DNA from: Candidatus Lachnoclostridium avicola | GTDB taxonomy: Bacteria > Bacillota > Clostridia > Lachnospirales > Lachnospiraceae | Assembly: GCA_019114465.1 (NCBI GenBank) | Contig: DXFM01000026.1 | Location: forward strand, 1-64,000 | Length of the DNA: 64,000 nucleotides | Reading direction: 5' to 3' | In this document: positions 1 through 8,782 of the stretch, one piece after another | How the letters are laid out: every line of letters begins with the position of its first letter | Position numbering within the stretch: position 1 is the stretch's first letter | Made by a program: the position numbers and the translations under genes | Notes under the pieces: generated by a model | What the model was told of the DNA's origin: nothing | Database searches by the model: none | Seen by the model: only the letters and a program-made list of their open reading frames with translations

Positions 1-72
1 GCTACTGCAGACGGCGAGCTGGAAGCAGGAGCTGAGATCTTCGAGGAAGCAGCAGAGCAGACAGAGGAATAA
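1..72 (+). CDS. rpsB: 30S ribosomal protein S2, C-terminal end (partial)
   Basis: Only the last 23 codons and the TAA stop are inside the window. They encode an acidic Ala/Glu-rich tail ending AEQTEE. An S2 tail of this kind directly before tsf is the usual rpsB-tsf arrangement, so the call rests mainly on position: 76 bases separate the stop from the tsf start. S2 itself would bind 16S rRNA in the small subunit, but none of its core is visible here. Confidence 0.8.
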   Translation, partial: ATADGELEAGAEIFEEAAEQTEE

Positions 73-148
73 TCATCCGACAAAAGGTTCAGGACGGCAG
101 ACGTCCTGAACTGCTATGATCAACCGATTAAATATGGAGGGAAAGAAA

Positions 149-1084
149 ATGGCAGCAGTTACCGCAGCAATGGTAAAGGAATTAAGAGAGATGACAGGCG
201 CCGGCATGATGGACTGCAAGAAGGCTCTTGCAGCTACAGAAGGCGATATGGATAAGGCAGTCGAGTTCCTGAGAGAGAAGGGACTGGCAGGCGCTGCCAA
301 GAAGGCTGGCCGTATTGCGGCTGAGGGAATCGTTTACACAGATATGACTGCAGACGAGAAGAAAGCAGTTGTAGTTGAGGTAAACGCAGAGACTGATTTC
401 GTTGCGAAGAACGAGAAGTTCAGAAGCTACGTGGCAGATGTGGCTGCTCAGGCATTAAAGAGCGATGCTGCAGATATGGATGCTTTCCTGGCTGAGAAGT
501 GGGAGAAGGATCCGACCATGACGGTAAAAGAGGCTCTGTCCTCCCAGATTTCCATCATCGGTGAGAACATGAACATCAGAAGATTTGAGAAGGTAGAGGA
601 GGCCAACGGCTTTGTAGCTTCCTATATCCATGCCGGCGGCAAGATCGGTGTTCTGGTGGACGTTGAGACCGATGTGATCAACGACGCGATCAAGGAGATG
701 GCAAGAAACGTGGCAATGCAGGCTGCTGCATTAAAGCCCCTCTACACCAGCGAGGCTGAGGTGGATGCCGACTACATCGAGAAGGAGAAAGAGATCCTTA
801 CAGCGGCTGCAAAGAACGAGAAGCCGGATGCCAATGAGAAGATCATCAACGGCATGGTGATGGGCCGTATCAAGAAAGAGCTGAAAGAGATCTGCCTCCT
901 GGATCAGGTATATGTAAAGGCAGAAGATGGTAAGCAGAGCGTAGGAGCTTACGTGGCTTCCGTGGCAAAGGCCAACAACGCCAACATTACCATCAAGAAG
1001 TTCGTTCGTTTCGAGACCGGCGAGGGCATCGAGAAGAAGGAAGAGAACTTCGCTGAGGAAGTTGCTAAGCAGATGGGAATGTAA
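149..1084 (+). CDS. tsf: Elongation factor Ts
   Basis: EF-Ts exchanges GDP for GTP on EF-Tu in the cytoplasm. The 311-residue protein has both family signatures: LREMTGAGMMDCKKAL near residue 12 and the EF-Tu contact TDFVAKN near residue 82. The N-terminal UBA-like helix region and two core domains fit the normal length of about 300. I chose the ATG at 149 because GGAGG lies eight bases upstream and the protein then starts MAAVTAAMVKEL as in relatives; an ATG at 116 would add an unsupported 11 residues. It is followed by a strong terminator, so the usual downstream partner pyrH is not co-transcribed; pyrH lies about 38 kb away. Confidence 0.97.
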   Translation: MAAVTAAMVKELREMTGAGMMDCKKALAATEGDMDKAVEFLREKGLAGAAKKAGRIAAEGIVYTDMTADEKKAVVVEVNAETDFVAKNEKFRSYVADVAAQALKSDAADMDAFLAEKWEKDPTMTVKEALSSQISIIGENMNIRRFEKVEEANGFVASYIHAGGKIGVLVDVETDVINDAIKEMARNVAMQAAALKPLYTSEAEVDADYIEKEKEILTAAAKNEKPDANEKIINGMVMGRIKKELKEICLLDQVYVKAEDGKQSVGAYVASVAKANNANITIKKFVRFETGEGIEKKEENFAEEVAKQMGM

Positions 1085-1116
1085 TGCAGGATCTGCATTG
1101 ACCTTTTGCTGAATAG

Positions 1117-1163
1117 AACCCCTTACAAGCGGTGAAATACCACTAACTTGTAAGGGGTTTTTC
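1117..1163 (+). terminator. Rho-independent terminator of rpsB-tsf
   Basis: A perfect 13-bp stem (1117-1129 with 1147-1159) has a 17-base loop and is followed by a T-rich run. It lies 32 bases after the tsf stop and closes the ribosomal operon before the accessory block. Confidence 0.93.
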
Positions 1164-1262
1164 ATTTTCTCTGAATTTGGCTCTATTCATACGGATGCAG
1201 TGCTGCGGTAGAGTCATCTGGAATACCTGATAGAAGTGCGCCAGCTGGAAAGGAGAGCGACC

Positions 1263-3512
1263 GTGGATGGCAGGACATTAAAAAAACAGCTGCGGCAGGT
1301 GACAATAGCTGTAACGACGGCAATCGCAGTTATCCTTCTCATCGGAGGATCTCTGCTTGTAAATCTCTTTGATTCTTTGGAGACTGCTGCGGAAAATCAG
1401 ATAAAATCAGAGACAGAAGAGTACAGTCAGCGAATTTATCGCAAGCTCAATCAGGACGTCAGCTGGCTGAATACTGTGGCGGCTATGATTGGCGCTCAGA
1501 ATACGCTGGATGATTCTAATATCACCGCGATGATTGACGGGGCAAACCATACCGACAGATTTATATCCCTAGGCTTTTTTCCCTTATCGGGAAAGGGCAT
1601 TTACGCGGAAGAGATCAATGGAAACAGCGCGCTATATAAAATCTCACTGACAAGCATGGAGAAAGAAGTGGAAAGGGTTGTCTGTCAGGCAATGGAAGGG
1701 CAGGAGGTCATATCAGATATCTACCGCAGCTACCATGCCAATGATGAAATGCTGGCGTTCAGCGTTCCAGTTTACATGGATGGTCAGATTGTCGGGGCTT
1801 TGGGAGGCTGCAAAGATACGGAATCTCTTACCCGAATTCTGAATGAGGAGACGGTGCTGAACGGAGGAGGCTACCTCGACCTTCTGGATTCAGAGGGGAA
1901 GATACTGATTCAATCGGACAGTACCGTCATTCCCCACAGAATTTATTCCATCTATGATGGTCAGTATCTTGAGCAGGGAGAAGGAAACGAACAGGGGATC
2001 CGGGAAGCTATGAGCGCTCAGGAGCCGATCTTTTCTTCGTTTGCGTATGAAGGGGAAGAATATCTGATCTACCTGGAGCCCATTGGAATCAACGGATGGT
2101 ACATATGCTGTATTGATACAAGAGAAAGTACCCTGATGCCCGCCCAGCAGGTCATTGCCATTATGCTTACGGCTATGGCCGGTATCCTGGCGATTATCGC
2201 CATTTTCTGTATTCTGGGATATGGAATGATTCGCAGAAAGTGCCATAACCTTTTAAAGGCAGCCTATTTCGATCCAATTACCGGCGCGGAAAACTACTCT
2301 GCGTTTCTTCAGCATATTCAGGAGGAAGCCGGACAGCTGGATGACGCTTATATTGTAGCGATCAACATTCATCAATTCAAATTTGTGAATGAGCTGTTTG
2401 GTCAGAAGCAGGCGGACCGGCTGCTGTGGGAAGTGAAGCAGATTTTAGACAGAAGCTTGCGGGAGGGAGAATATTTCTGCCGGGAAAACGGAGACCAGTT
2501 CTGCATTTTAATGCGTGAACAGTCACCTGAGACGGTCTCCAGCCGCGTGAAGGGGATCATGAAACGGATTGGCCGTGTATCCGTGCTGGAAAAAAGCAAT
2601 TATCAGGTCATGCTCTACGCCGGGGCAGTGGCGGGGAGTGACCGCCAGGCCATGCTTCATGTGATGTTTGCCCTTAAAAAGGCGCAGAAGAGCGAATACA
2701 ATAAGATTGTGTTTTTTGACGAGAAACTCCATGAAGCGGAGGAGACCAATAATTACATTACGACGCATATGTTTCAGGCACTTGAAGATCAGGAATTTAA
2801 GCTGTATCTTCAGCCGAAGATCGATTTTTCCACGGGGAGAATCGGAGGCGCGGAAGCTCTTGTCCGCTGGCAGACTTCTGACGGAACGGTTCTTTCCCCC
2901 GACCAGTTTGTTCCCCTGTTCGAGCAGAACGGTTTTTGCAGCCGGCTGGATATGTATATGGTGGAAAAGGTCTGCCAGTGGATCAGAGGCAGAATGGATG
3001 CGGGGCTTCCCGCGGTACCGGTGTCCGTCAATCAGACCAAACTTCTCTTTTATGAGACGGAATATGTCAGGGAACTCTGCGGTCTCATAGAAACATACGG
3101 AATCCCGGCGGAGCTGATCACTTTGGAGATTCTGGAAGGCTTAGCGGTAAGCCGCGTGGAGGAGCTGAACCGTCAGATTCGCCGTTTGAAAGAAAAAGGA
3201 TTTCGAATCTCCATGGATGATTTTGGCTCCGGCTATTCTTCTCTGAATACGCTGTACAGCATTGAGATTGACGAGCTGAAGCTGGATCAGGTATTTCTGA
3301 CCCATTCTTCCAAAAAACAGGATTTTCGCAGAAATAAGATTTTGAAATACACCATCCAGATGGCCAAAAGCCTCCACATCGTCACCGTTGCGGAGGGCGT
3401 GGAGACGGAGGAAGACCATTTGATGATCCGCAGTCTGGGGTGCGATTACGGACAGGGGTACTATTACAGTCCTCCCGTCAGCGCGGAGGAATTTAACCGG
3501 TCTCTGATATAG
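1263..3512 (+). CDS. Membrane GGDEF-EAL protein, likely c-di-GMP phosphodiesterase
   Basis: Predicted inner-membrane signalling protein of 749 residues. A transmembrane helix near residues 14-38 and a second near 300-325 (VIAIMLTAMAGILAII) flank an extracytoplasmic region that resembles a dCache-type sensor. A GGDEF-like domain follows, whose signature is degenerate (ENGDQF in place of GGDEF), so cyclase activity is unlikely. The C-terminal EAL domain keeps the catalytic residues: EALVRW near 530, the NQ pair, EILEG, DDFGSGYSSL, the Lys of KLDQVFL, and AEGVET. Hydrolysis of c-di-GMP to pGpG is therefore the predicted activity. I prefer the GTG at 1263 because AGGAGAG lies six bases upstream; a GTG at 1236 is also open. 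The 3' end overlaps the convergent permease gene by 49 bp. The ligand is unknown. Confidence 0.9.
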   Translation: MDGRTLKKQLRQVTIAVTTAIAVILLIGGSLLVNLFDSLETAAENQIKSETEEYSQRIYRKLNQDVSWLNTVAAMIGAQNTLDDSNITAMIDGANHTDRFISLGFFPLSGKGIYAEEINGNSALYKISLTSMEKEVERVVCQAMEGQEVISDIYRSYHANDEMLAFSVPVYMDGQIVGALGGCKDTESLTRILNEETVLNGGGYLDLLDSEGKILIQSDSTVIPHRIYSIYDGQYLEQGEGNEQGIREAMSAQEPIFSSFAYEGEEYLIYLEPIGINGWYICCIDTRESTLMPAQQVIAIMLTAMAGILAIIAIFCILGYGMIRRKCHNLLKAAYFDPITGAENYSAFLQHIQEEAGQLDDAYIVAINIHQFKFVNELFGQKQADRLLWEVKQILDRSLREGEYFCRENGDQFCILMREQSPETVSSRVKGIMKRIGRVSVLEKSNYQVMLYAGAVAGSDRQAMLHVMFALKKAQKSEYNKIVFFDEKLHEAEETNNYITTHMFQALEDQEFKLYLQPKIDFSTGRIGGAEALVRWQTSDGTVLSPDQFVPLFEQNGFCSRLDMYMVEKVCQWIRGRMDAGLPAVPVSVNQTKLLFYETEYVRELCGLIETYGIPAELITLEILEGLAVSRVEELNRQIRRLKEKGFRISMDDFGSGYSSLNTLYSIEIDELKLDQVFLTHSSKKQDFRRNKILKYTIQMAKSLHIVTVAEGVETEEDHLMIRSLGCDYGQGYYYSPPVSAEEFNRSLI

Positions 3513-4201
3513 CTGAGCGATAGCAGAAGAATCCCAGCCGCCAAAAGAAGCATCTGAAGGAGCAGAACCGGCCCCGGCAGGGTGAGAGAGGGATCCAGGG
3601 TTTCCAGGGTCAGAGGATATTCCGAGAAAAACTGTCCGCTCCAGAGGCTGAAGGGAGCAGGCAGGGGGAGAAGGCGGAAAAGGATGGGGACGGCCATCCA
3701 GGCAAATATTGCGGAAGGACAGATCTGTCCCAGCTGCCAGCCGCTTCCCAGGGCGAAGACCAGGGCCGGCACCAGGGTGATCAGAGCCGGCCGGAGCAGA
3801 TCCCACCCGGGGTTCTGATGGAAGTATCCGGCGCAGAATAAGGCGGCCTCCCCCAGGCAGAGGACGGTCAGAACGCCGACGGCGGTGAGGGCGGCGCCCA
3901 GTCTGATTGTCTCATAGTGCCTGAGAGACACTGGGGTGAAGGCGGTGAGGGCAGCGGCCCGCCTGGCTGCCGGGGAGAGAAAAAAGTTGAGGAAAAACAG
4001 GGCGGCAGCCCAGAGGAGAGGGAGCATCCGGCAGGCATAGTCTCCCAGGCTCCAGGGGGAGAAAGGGGCTGTGCGGGCTGCCCCCAGTATGGTTATGCGG
4101 TTCAGCACCTGGTATCCAAAAAACAGCAGGATCAGCAGGATTCCAAAGAAAAAACGGTTCCACATCAGTCTTCTGCATTCATATCGAAAAATTTTACTCA
4201 A
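3464..4201 (-). CDS. ABC-2 type membrane protein, last gene of the peptidase/ABC operon
   Basis: Small membrane protein of 245 residues with about six hydrophobic segments and an Arg-rich N-terminus (SKIFRYECRRLMWNRF) typical of ABC-2 permeases. It is probably the second permease of the exporter whose ATPase is at 6398-7189. The start is TTG at 4201, overlapping the previous stop by 8 bp, with GGAGG nine bases upstream; the tight overlap suggests translational coupling. The 3' end runs 49 bp into the convergent EAL gene. No substrate can be assigned. Confidence 0.75.
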   Translation of the reverse strand: MSKIFRYECRRLMWNRFFFGILLILLFFGYQVLNRITILGAARTAPFSPWSLGDYACRMLPLLWAAALFFLNFFLSPAARRAAALTAFTPVSLRHYETIRLGAALTAVGVLTVLCLGEAALFCAGYFHQNPGWDLLRPALITLVPALVFALGSGWQLGQICPSAIFAWMAVPILFRLLPLPAPFSLWSGQFFSEYPLTLETLDPSLTLPGPVLLLQMLLLAAGILLLSLSYIRDRLNSSALTGGL

Positions 4202-6401
4202 GATTAATATCCTCCTCTGTCAGCCCGCAGGCGTTTAAGAACATTTCATAGGTCAGATAGGGCTCTTCCCAGCTCGGCTCCCGGCAGAACAGCCTGGAGA
4301 GGATCTGGTCCATGGCTGTCTCACCTCCGGCCAGCTGCTCTGCCTTCAGGATTTTTAAAGGCATTTCACAGTACTGTCTTACCCGGGACAGGCGGTTGGT
4401 GATCTCCAGCCGCTTCGCCTCCGGCAGCCGCTGGAAAAATTCCGGGTTACGGACGTAGAAATTGGAATAGTAGTCCTCCATCTCCCGTTTCCACTGATCC
4501 ACATAGCGGCGCTCGGCATATTCCGCGCCGTACAGTTCCTTGACAATGCGGTAGGTGGTGTAGACGGTCAGCCCTTCCGCCGACCAGGCGCCGTCCGCCT
4601 CAAACATGCTGGACAAGCCCCACCACTGGTGCACCAGCTCATGGATCATCACCTCGCCGGGGACAGAGCCTTTGGAGGTGTCCCGCAGGCTGGCGATGGT
4701 GAAATCCGCCTCGTCCAGCAGGCTGGCTCCTCCGCCGGCGTATCCTCCGCCGGACACCCGGCTCTGGATCAGTTTAAGGGTGTTTCCGGAGAGGAAGGAG
4801 AGGGGACCGTAGTGGTCCGTACAATATTGGATGACGGCCCGGATGGCGTTGGCGGCACCGGCCTCCTCCATCACGGTCTCGTGGTTTCTGCCGTAATAGA
4901 ATTCCACTGTGATTCCGGCCGCCTCAATATCCTGCCGGATATAGTCTCCGGCGTAGAGGATTCCTCCGGTTCCCTCGTCCTCATACTGCCAGGTGAGGGT
5001 GCCGCCGGGATTCTGGCTGATAATTTCTGCCTGAGGAGAGCCGAAGGGAATGACGGTCATGTGTTCCGGAAGAGTGATCTCTACGGTGACAGGGAGAACT
5101 CCGCTGTCCGGTTCTGCGTTGATCAGCCGGGGAGCCAGATCAGCGTTGGCCAGGTACAGGTATTCCCCGCTGATTTCCGCGGATCCCTGCATGGTGGAGA
5201 GAGACTGGTCTTCCCTGGGAAATCCGCCGTATTCCAGAGTCAGTTCCATCTGACTGTCCCCGGGGAGTGTCACCTCCAGCAGGGCCTCATTAAATTCCTG
5301 ATAATCCCTGACGGAAGCGGGAACCGGGACTCCGTTGACCCTGGCGGAGAAAATGGTATAGCCCGGATTGATGCCGAAGGCGGCCGTCCTGGGCTTTCCG
5401 GAGGTGTTCTGAAACTGGTAGACAGCGGTTCCGGTCACAGTTCCCCGCTTGGTGTCGGGAGAGAGGCGCACCAGACGGCGGGAGCAGGTGAGGCCCTGTT
5501 CCAGCGGAATCTGGTCGAAGGCGGAAATGCTTTGGTCCGGGTTGCTGTGGTCCACGAAGGGCTGACCGGCCCAGGCGCAGGCGGAAATCAGAAACAGGAT
5601 CAGGGCAGCGGCGGGGCGGAGGACCTGCCGGCGAACGGAGAAGCCGGTTCCTGCCTGGCTGGGAATCTTGGAGAGGAAAGGGATCCTCCGTCTTCGGCGG
5701 ACAGCTGGGCAGGAGAGGAGCCATAGGCCTGCCAGCCCGGCTGCCCAGGTCAGGCGCATGTAGGCGGCGGAGCGGAAGATCCGGAGATTGGAGAAATCGT
5801 CGGACAGCGCCCACACGCAGGGATTCAGCCAGCAAAGCTGCCAGTTCTCAGACCACAGGGTGAGGCTTAAGCCGGCGAAGATTCCAAACAGGGCCAGGGC
5901 AAGATCTGCCCGTCCCCCAATCTGGAATGCAGACGCCGACGCCAGAACGGCCAGAAAAATTGCCGATCCCATAAATAGTACATAGGAAAGCAAAAAGTCC
6001 CTGATGTCAAATACAGAGCCGATGAGGAAACGGCTGACTGGAAGCCAGAAAGCCATGGTTCCCAAAAGGACAGGGAAAGCGGTGAGAAACAGGGCAGCTG
6101 TCCGAATAAAGGCCATGGATGAAGGAGGAATGATCCCGTCGATTAATGTATTCACACCGCACCGCTTTTCACGGCCTCTCTCCCGGATGGTGAGCAGACC
6201 GAAGAGGATTCCGCCGATGGCCCCTCCCGCCAGGGCCGGATTTGCCAGATATTTGGACAGCATAGTGTCCGCCGTGGCCGGACAGTACAGGAAAAGGCCG
6301 AATGCTGGGGAGCAGACGGTGAGGAAAAAAATCAGGCGGACAGAGGGTCGCTTCAGCAGGCGGCCCCATTCCAGAGCGATCAGAGCACAGATATTTTTCA
6401 T
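4194..6401 (-). CDS. ABC-2 permease fused to M1-type zinc metallopeptidase
   Basis: The 735-residue protein has two parts. Residues 1 to about 250 form an ABC-2 permease with six hydrophobic segments. After one more hydrophobic segment near 275, the rest forms a beta-rich region and then a gluzincin catalytic region. The zinc motif HELVHQWWG starts at residue 587, followed by a downstream glutamate in SAEGLTVY, the expected third ligand. Spacing from HExxH to this Glu is one residue shorter than in classic M1 aminopeptidases, so activity is likely but unproven. Permease-peptidase fusions exist in other bacteria, where their substrates are poorly known. The start at 6401 shares an ATGA overlap with the ATPase gene, so the two are coupled. 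An upstream in-frame extension overlaps the ATPase gene and was rejected. Confidence 0.85.
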   Translation of the reverse strand: MKNICALIALEWGRLLKRPSVRLIFFLTVCSPAFGLFLYCPATADTMLSKYLANPALAGGAIGGILFGLLTIRERGREKRCGVNTLIDGIIPPSSMAFIRTAALFLTAFPVLLGTMAFWLPVSRFLIGSVFDIRDFLLSYVLFMGSAIFLAVLASASAFQIGGRADLALALFGIFAGLSLTLWSENWQLCWLNPCVWALSDDFSNLRIFRSAAYMRLTWAAGLAGLWLLSCPAVRRRRRIPFLSKIPSQAGTGFSVRRQVLRPAAALILFLISACAWAGQPFVDHSNPDQSISAFDQIPLEQGLTCSRRLVRLSPDTKRGTVTGTAVYQFQNTSGKPRTAAFGINPGYTIFSARVNGVPVPASVRDYQEFNEALLEVTLPGDSQMELTLEYGGFPREDQSLSTMQGSAEISGEYLYLANADLAPRLINAEPDSGVLPVTVEITLPEHMTVIPFGSPQAEIISQNPGGTLTWQYEDEGTGGILYAGDYIRQDIEAAGITVEFYYGRNHETVMEEAGAANAIRAVIQYCTDHYGPLSFLSGNTLKLIQSRVSGGGYAGGGASLLDEADFTIASLRDTSKGSVPGEVMIHELVHQWWGLSSMFEADGAWSAEGLTVYTTYRIVKELYGAEYAERRYVDQWKREMEDYYSNFYVRNPEFFQRLPEAKRLEITNRLSRVRQYCEMPLKILKAEQLAGGETAMDQILSRLFCREPSWEEPYLTYEMFLNACGLTEEDINLE

Positions 6402-7189
6402 CGTCCGCCCTCCCTGGAAATCAGTGTGAGATAGGCGTCCTCCAGAGGGGAATTTCCCCTGGGGACGGTGTCCGCTGACGCTTTTCCTGTGGGAACTGCG
6501 TCCTCCGACAGGTTTCCCGGGGAGACGGTGCGGATCAGCTCCTCCGGCGTGCCCCAGAACAGGATCTGGCCGCGGCAGAGCACTACAAGCTGGCTGCACA
6601 CTGCCTGGATATCTTCAATGATGTGGGTGGAGAGAAGCACCAGGCGGTCTTTTGCCAGGCGGGAGAACTGGTTTCGGAACTGGGCCCGCTCTTCCGGATC
6701 CAGTCCGGCGGTGGGTTCGTCGAAGATCAGAAAAGAAGACTCCCCCAGGAGAGCCTGGGCGATGCCCACCCGCTGGCGCTGGCCGCCGGACAGGGAAGAG
6801 ATCCTGGATTTTGCTTTTTCCTCCAGGCGGACGGCGGAGATTGCCTTCCCAACGGCGTCCTTCTGCCCGGAAAGACCTTTGAGAGCCGCCATGTAGTCCA
6901 GAAACTGGCAGACGGTGAGCTCGTCAAAAAGGCCGAATTCCTGGGGCAGGCAGCCAAGGCAGGATTTCAAGCGGCGTTCACAGACCTCCAGAGGCTGACC
7001 GTCCGCCAGAATGGTTCCGGAGGACGGCAGCAGAGAAGCGGTGAGAAGTTTCATCAGAGTGGATTTTCCTGCGCCGTTCGGTCCCAGAAGGCCGATCAGG
7101 CCGGGAGAGCGCAGCGTGAGAGAGATATCCTTCAGGGCCTGACGGCCGCCGGGATAGGTCAGACTGACGTGTTTCATGAGAATTTCCAT
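6398..7189 (-). CDS. ABC transporter ATP-binding protein
   Basis: Cytoplasmic ATPase subunit of 263 residues. Walker A is GPNGAGKST near residue 37, the Q-loop lies in LPQEFGLF, the signature is LSGGQRQRVGIAQALL, and Walker B is FLIFDEPTAGLDP. It is of the ABC-2 exporter class (CcmA/NatA-like). It should drive the two permeases encoded downstream, with which it overlaps or is tightly spaced. Upstream lie a kinase and a response regulator, an arrangement common for antibiotic or envelope-stress exporters in Firmicutes. The first ATG (7189) has AAAGGAGA a little far upstream; Met5 (7177) is an alternative start. Confidence 0.93.
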   Translation of the reverse strand: MEILMKHVSLTYPGGRQALKDISLTLRSPGLIGLLGPNGAGKSTLMKLLTASLLPSSGTILADGQPLEVCERRLKSCLGCLPQEFGLFDELTVCQFLDYMAALKGLSGQKDAVGKAISAVRLEEKAKSRISSLSGGQRQRVGIAQALLGESSFLIFDEPTAGLDPEERAQFRNQFSRLAKDRLVLLSTHIIEDIQAVCSQLVVLCRGQILFWGTPEELIRTVSPGNLSEDAVPTGKASADTVPRGNSPLEDAYLTLISREGGR

Positions 7190-7207
7190 AATGGTCCGGT
7201 CTCCTTT

Positions 7208-7225
7208 CTGTATTGGGGAATACAG
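7208..7225 (-). promoter_or_regulatory. Inverted repeat before the ABC ATPase gene
   Basis: CTGTATT and AATACAG form a 7-bp stem with a four-base loop in the 72-bp gap between kinase and ATPase genes. A TATACT sits just upstream on the minus strand with no good -35 box. This could be an internal, activator-dependent promoter with an operator for the neighbouring response regulator. That is inference. Confidence 0.35.
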
Positions 7226-7261
7226 AGAGTATACCGGGCCATTGTGGAGTGGGTTTGAAGT

Positions 7262-8782
7262 TTATATGTGTTTTGTGTGAAGACAAGATGAGGCGGGAAA
7301 TCGGACAAGAACCTGGACGCCTCCCTCCGTATTTTCCACCGTACAGGAAGCTTTGTGGCGGTCCAGGATCATTTTTGTCAGGCAGAGTCCCAGGCCGCTT
7401 CCGCCGGTGCTGCGGCTGCGGGAGCTTTCGATTCGATAAAAGGCTTCAAAGAGATGGGGCAGGGCCTCTTCCGGGATGTGGACGCCGGAATTTTCCACGG
7501 CGAAGGCGGGCTGATCCTGGATGAGACCGCACCAGACGCGGATCCTCGCCCCTTCCGGAGAGTAGAGGAAGGCGTTGGAGAGGATGTTTTCCACCGCTTT
7601 GGAGAGGAGGGCGGAGTCCGCCTCCACCGCCAGCCCGTCCGCCAGATCTGTGGTTATCCGCTGATTCCGCAGGAGAGCCAGGTCTTTGTCCAGGGCCAGC
7701 TGATTCTTCAGGAGAGAGGAGAGTTCCAGGGGCTCCGGCCGGAAAGCCTCCGGAGTGTTTTCCATCCGGGAGATGGCCAGCATTTCCTGAATCAGCCGCT
7801 CCATGCGCCCGGCCACCTGCAGGGAGCGGAGCAGATATTTGTCCCTGTCCCGGTACACATCAATTCCCTCCAGCATGCCGGAGAGCTGTCCCTTCAGGAT
7901 GGTCACCGGGGTTTTCAGTTCGTGGGAGGCGGCAGAGAAAAACTCGGCCCGCTGGCGGTCCAGCTCCCGCTCCCGGTCTACCTCCCGCTGGAGAGCCTGA
8001 TTGGCCTCCTCCAGTTTTGTGAGGGCGGCGGACAGGCGGAAGGCCATCTCATCCAGGCTGCGGCCCAGGACGCCGATCTCGTCGGATCTTCTGCCGCCGC
8101 ATTTCCATTGAAAATCCAGTCCGGCCATCCGCTCTGCGATACGGCTGATGCGGATCACCGGCCGGGTAATGTACCGGGAACAGATCCAGGCGCAGAGCAG
8201 GGAGAAGGCCAGAAGCACCAGCAGAACCCAGGGGGCCATGCGGATCAGCGCCCGCACCGCCAGATTCTCTTCCTGCCGGTGGGGAGAGACATAGAGGGTG
8301 TAAATTCCCTCCTCCCCGGAAAAGGTCACATCTGCCAGGATTCCGTATGGTTCCAGGGACGCGACGGCAGTATCGCCGGACCCCGGGGAGAGCTGAAGAC
8401 CCATGGAGGAGCGCAGACCGTCTTCGGTCTCAGGACCGGAGGAGGTGACAGTGATGCGGCTGCCCTCCGGGAGGGAGGTTCCGGACAGAGCAGAACCGGT
8501 ATGGGCGATCTGCCCGTCCGGTGTCAGAATCAGGGCGTCGCAGCGGGAGGAGCGGATAAACTCATCCAGGAGAGGGCCGCACTCCTCCGGGGAGGAATCC
8601 TCCAGCCGCTTTGCCAGGGCGTCCGTCCGCTGCTGGAGATCATCATTTGCCACAGCAGTGTAGGTGCGGGGAGTGGCCCAGGCGATGAGGCCGAAGGTGA
8701 CGGCTCCCGCCAGAAGAAGAATGAGAAATGTGAGGAGAAACATGCGGGCGGAAAGATGTTCACGAAGTCTTTTTTGCAGCAC
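7262..8782 (-). CDS. Sensor histidine kinase
   Basis: Membrane kinase of about 506 residues, likely partner of the response regulator encoded just upstream. A first transmembrane helix (MFLLTFLILLLAGAVTF) and a second near residue 190 flank an extracytoplasmic sensor. A HAMP domain follows, then the phospho-acceptor His in SAASHELKTPVTIL, an N box (NILSNAFLYSPEG) and a G box (GSGLGLCLTKMIL). I chose GTG at 8782, about ten bases after AAGGGGG; a TTG at 8791 is too close to that site. The gene overlaps the regulator's 3' end by about 23 bp. With the ABC genes downstream, it probably senses the molecule or envelope stress that the exporter handles. Confidence 0.92.
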   Translation of the reverse strand: MLQKRLREHLSARMFLLTFLILLLAGAVTFGLIAWATPRTYTAVANDDLQQRTDALAKRLEDSSPEECGPLLDEFIRSSRCDALILTPDGQIAHTGSALSGTSLPEGSRITVTSSGPETEDGLRSSMGLQLSPGSGDTAVASLEPYGILADVTFSGEEGIYTLYVSPHRQEENLAVRALIRMAPWVLLVLLAFSLLCAWICSRYITRPVIRISRIAERMAGLDFQWKCGGRRSDEIGVLGRSLDEMAFRLSAALTKLEEANQALQREVDRERELDRQRAEFFSAASHELKTPVTILKGQLSGMLEGIDVYRDRDKYLLRSLQVAGRMERLIQEMLAISRMENTPEAFRPEPLELSSLLKNQLALDKDLALLRNQRITTDLADGLAVEADSALLSKAVENILSNAFLYSPEGARIRVWCGLIQDQPAFAVENSGVHIPEEALPHLFEAFYRIESSRSRSTGGSGLGLCLTKMILDRHKASCTVENTEGGVQVLVRFPASSCLHTKHI

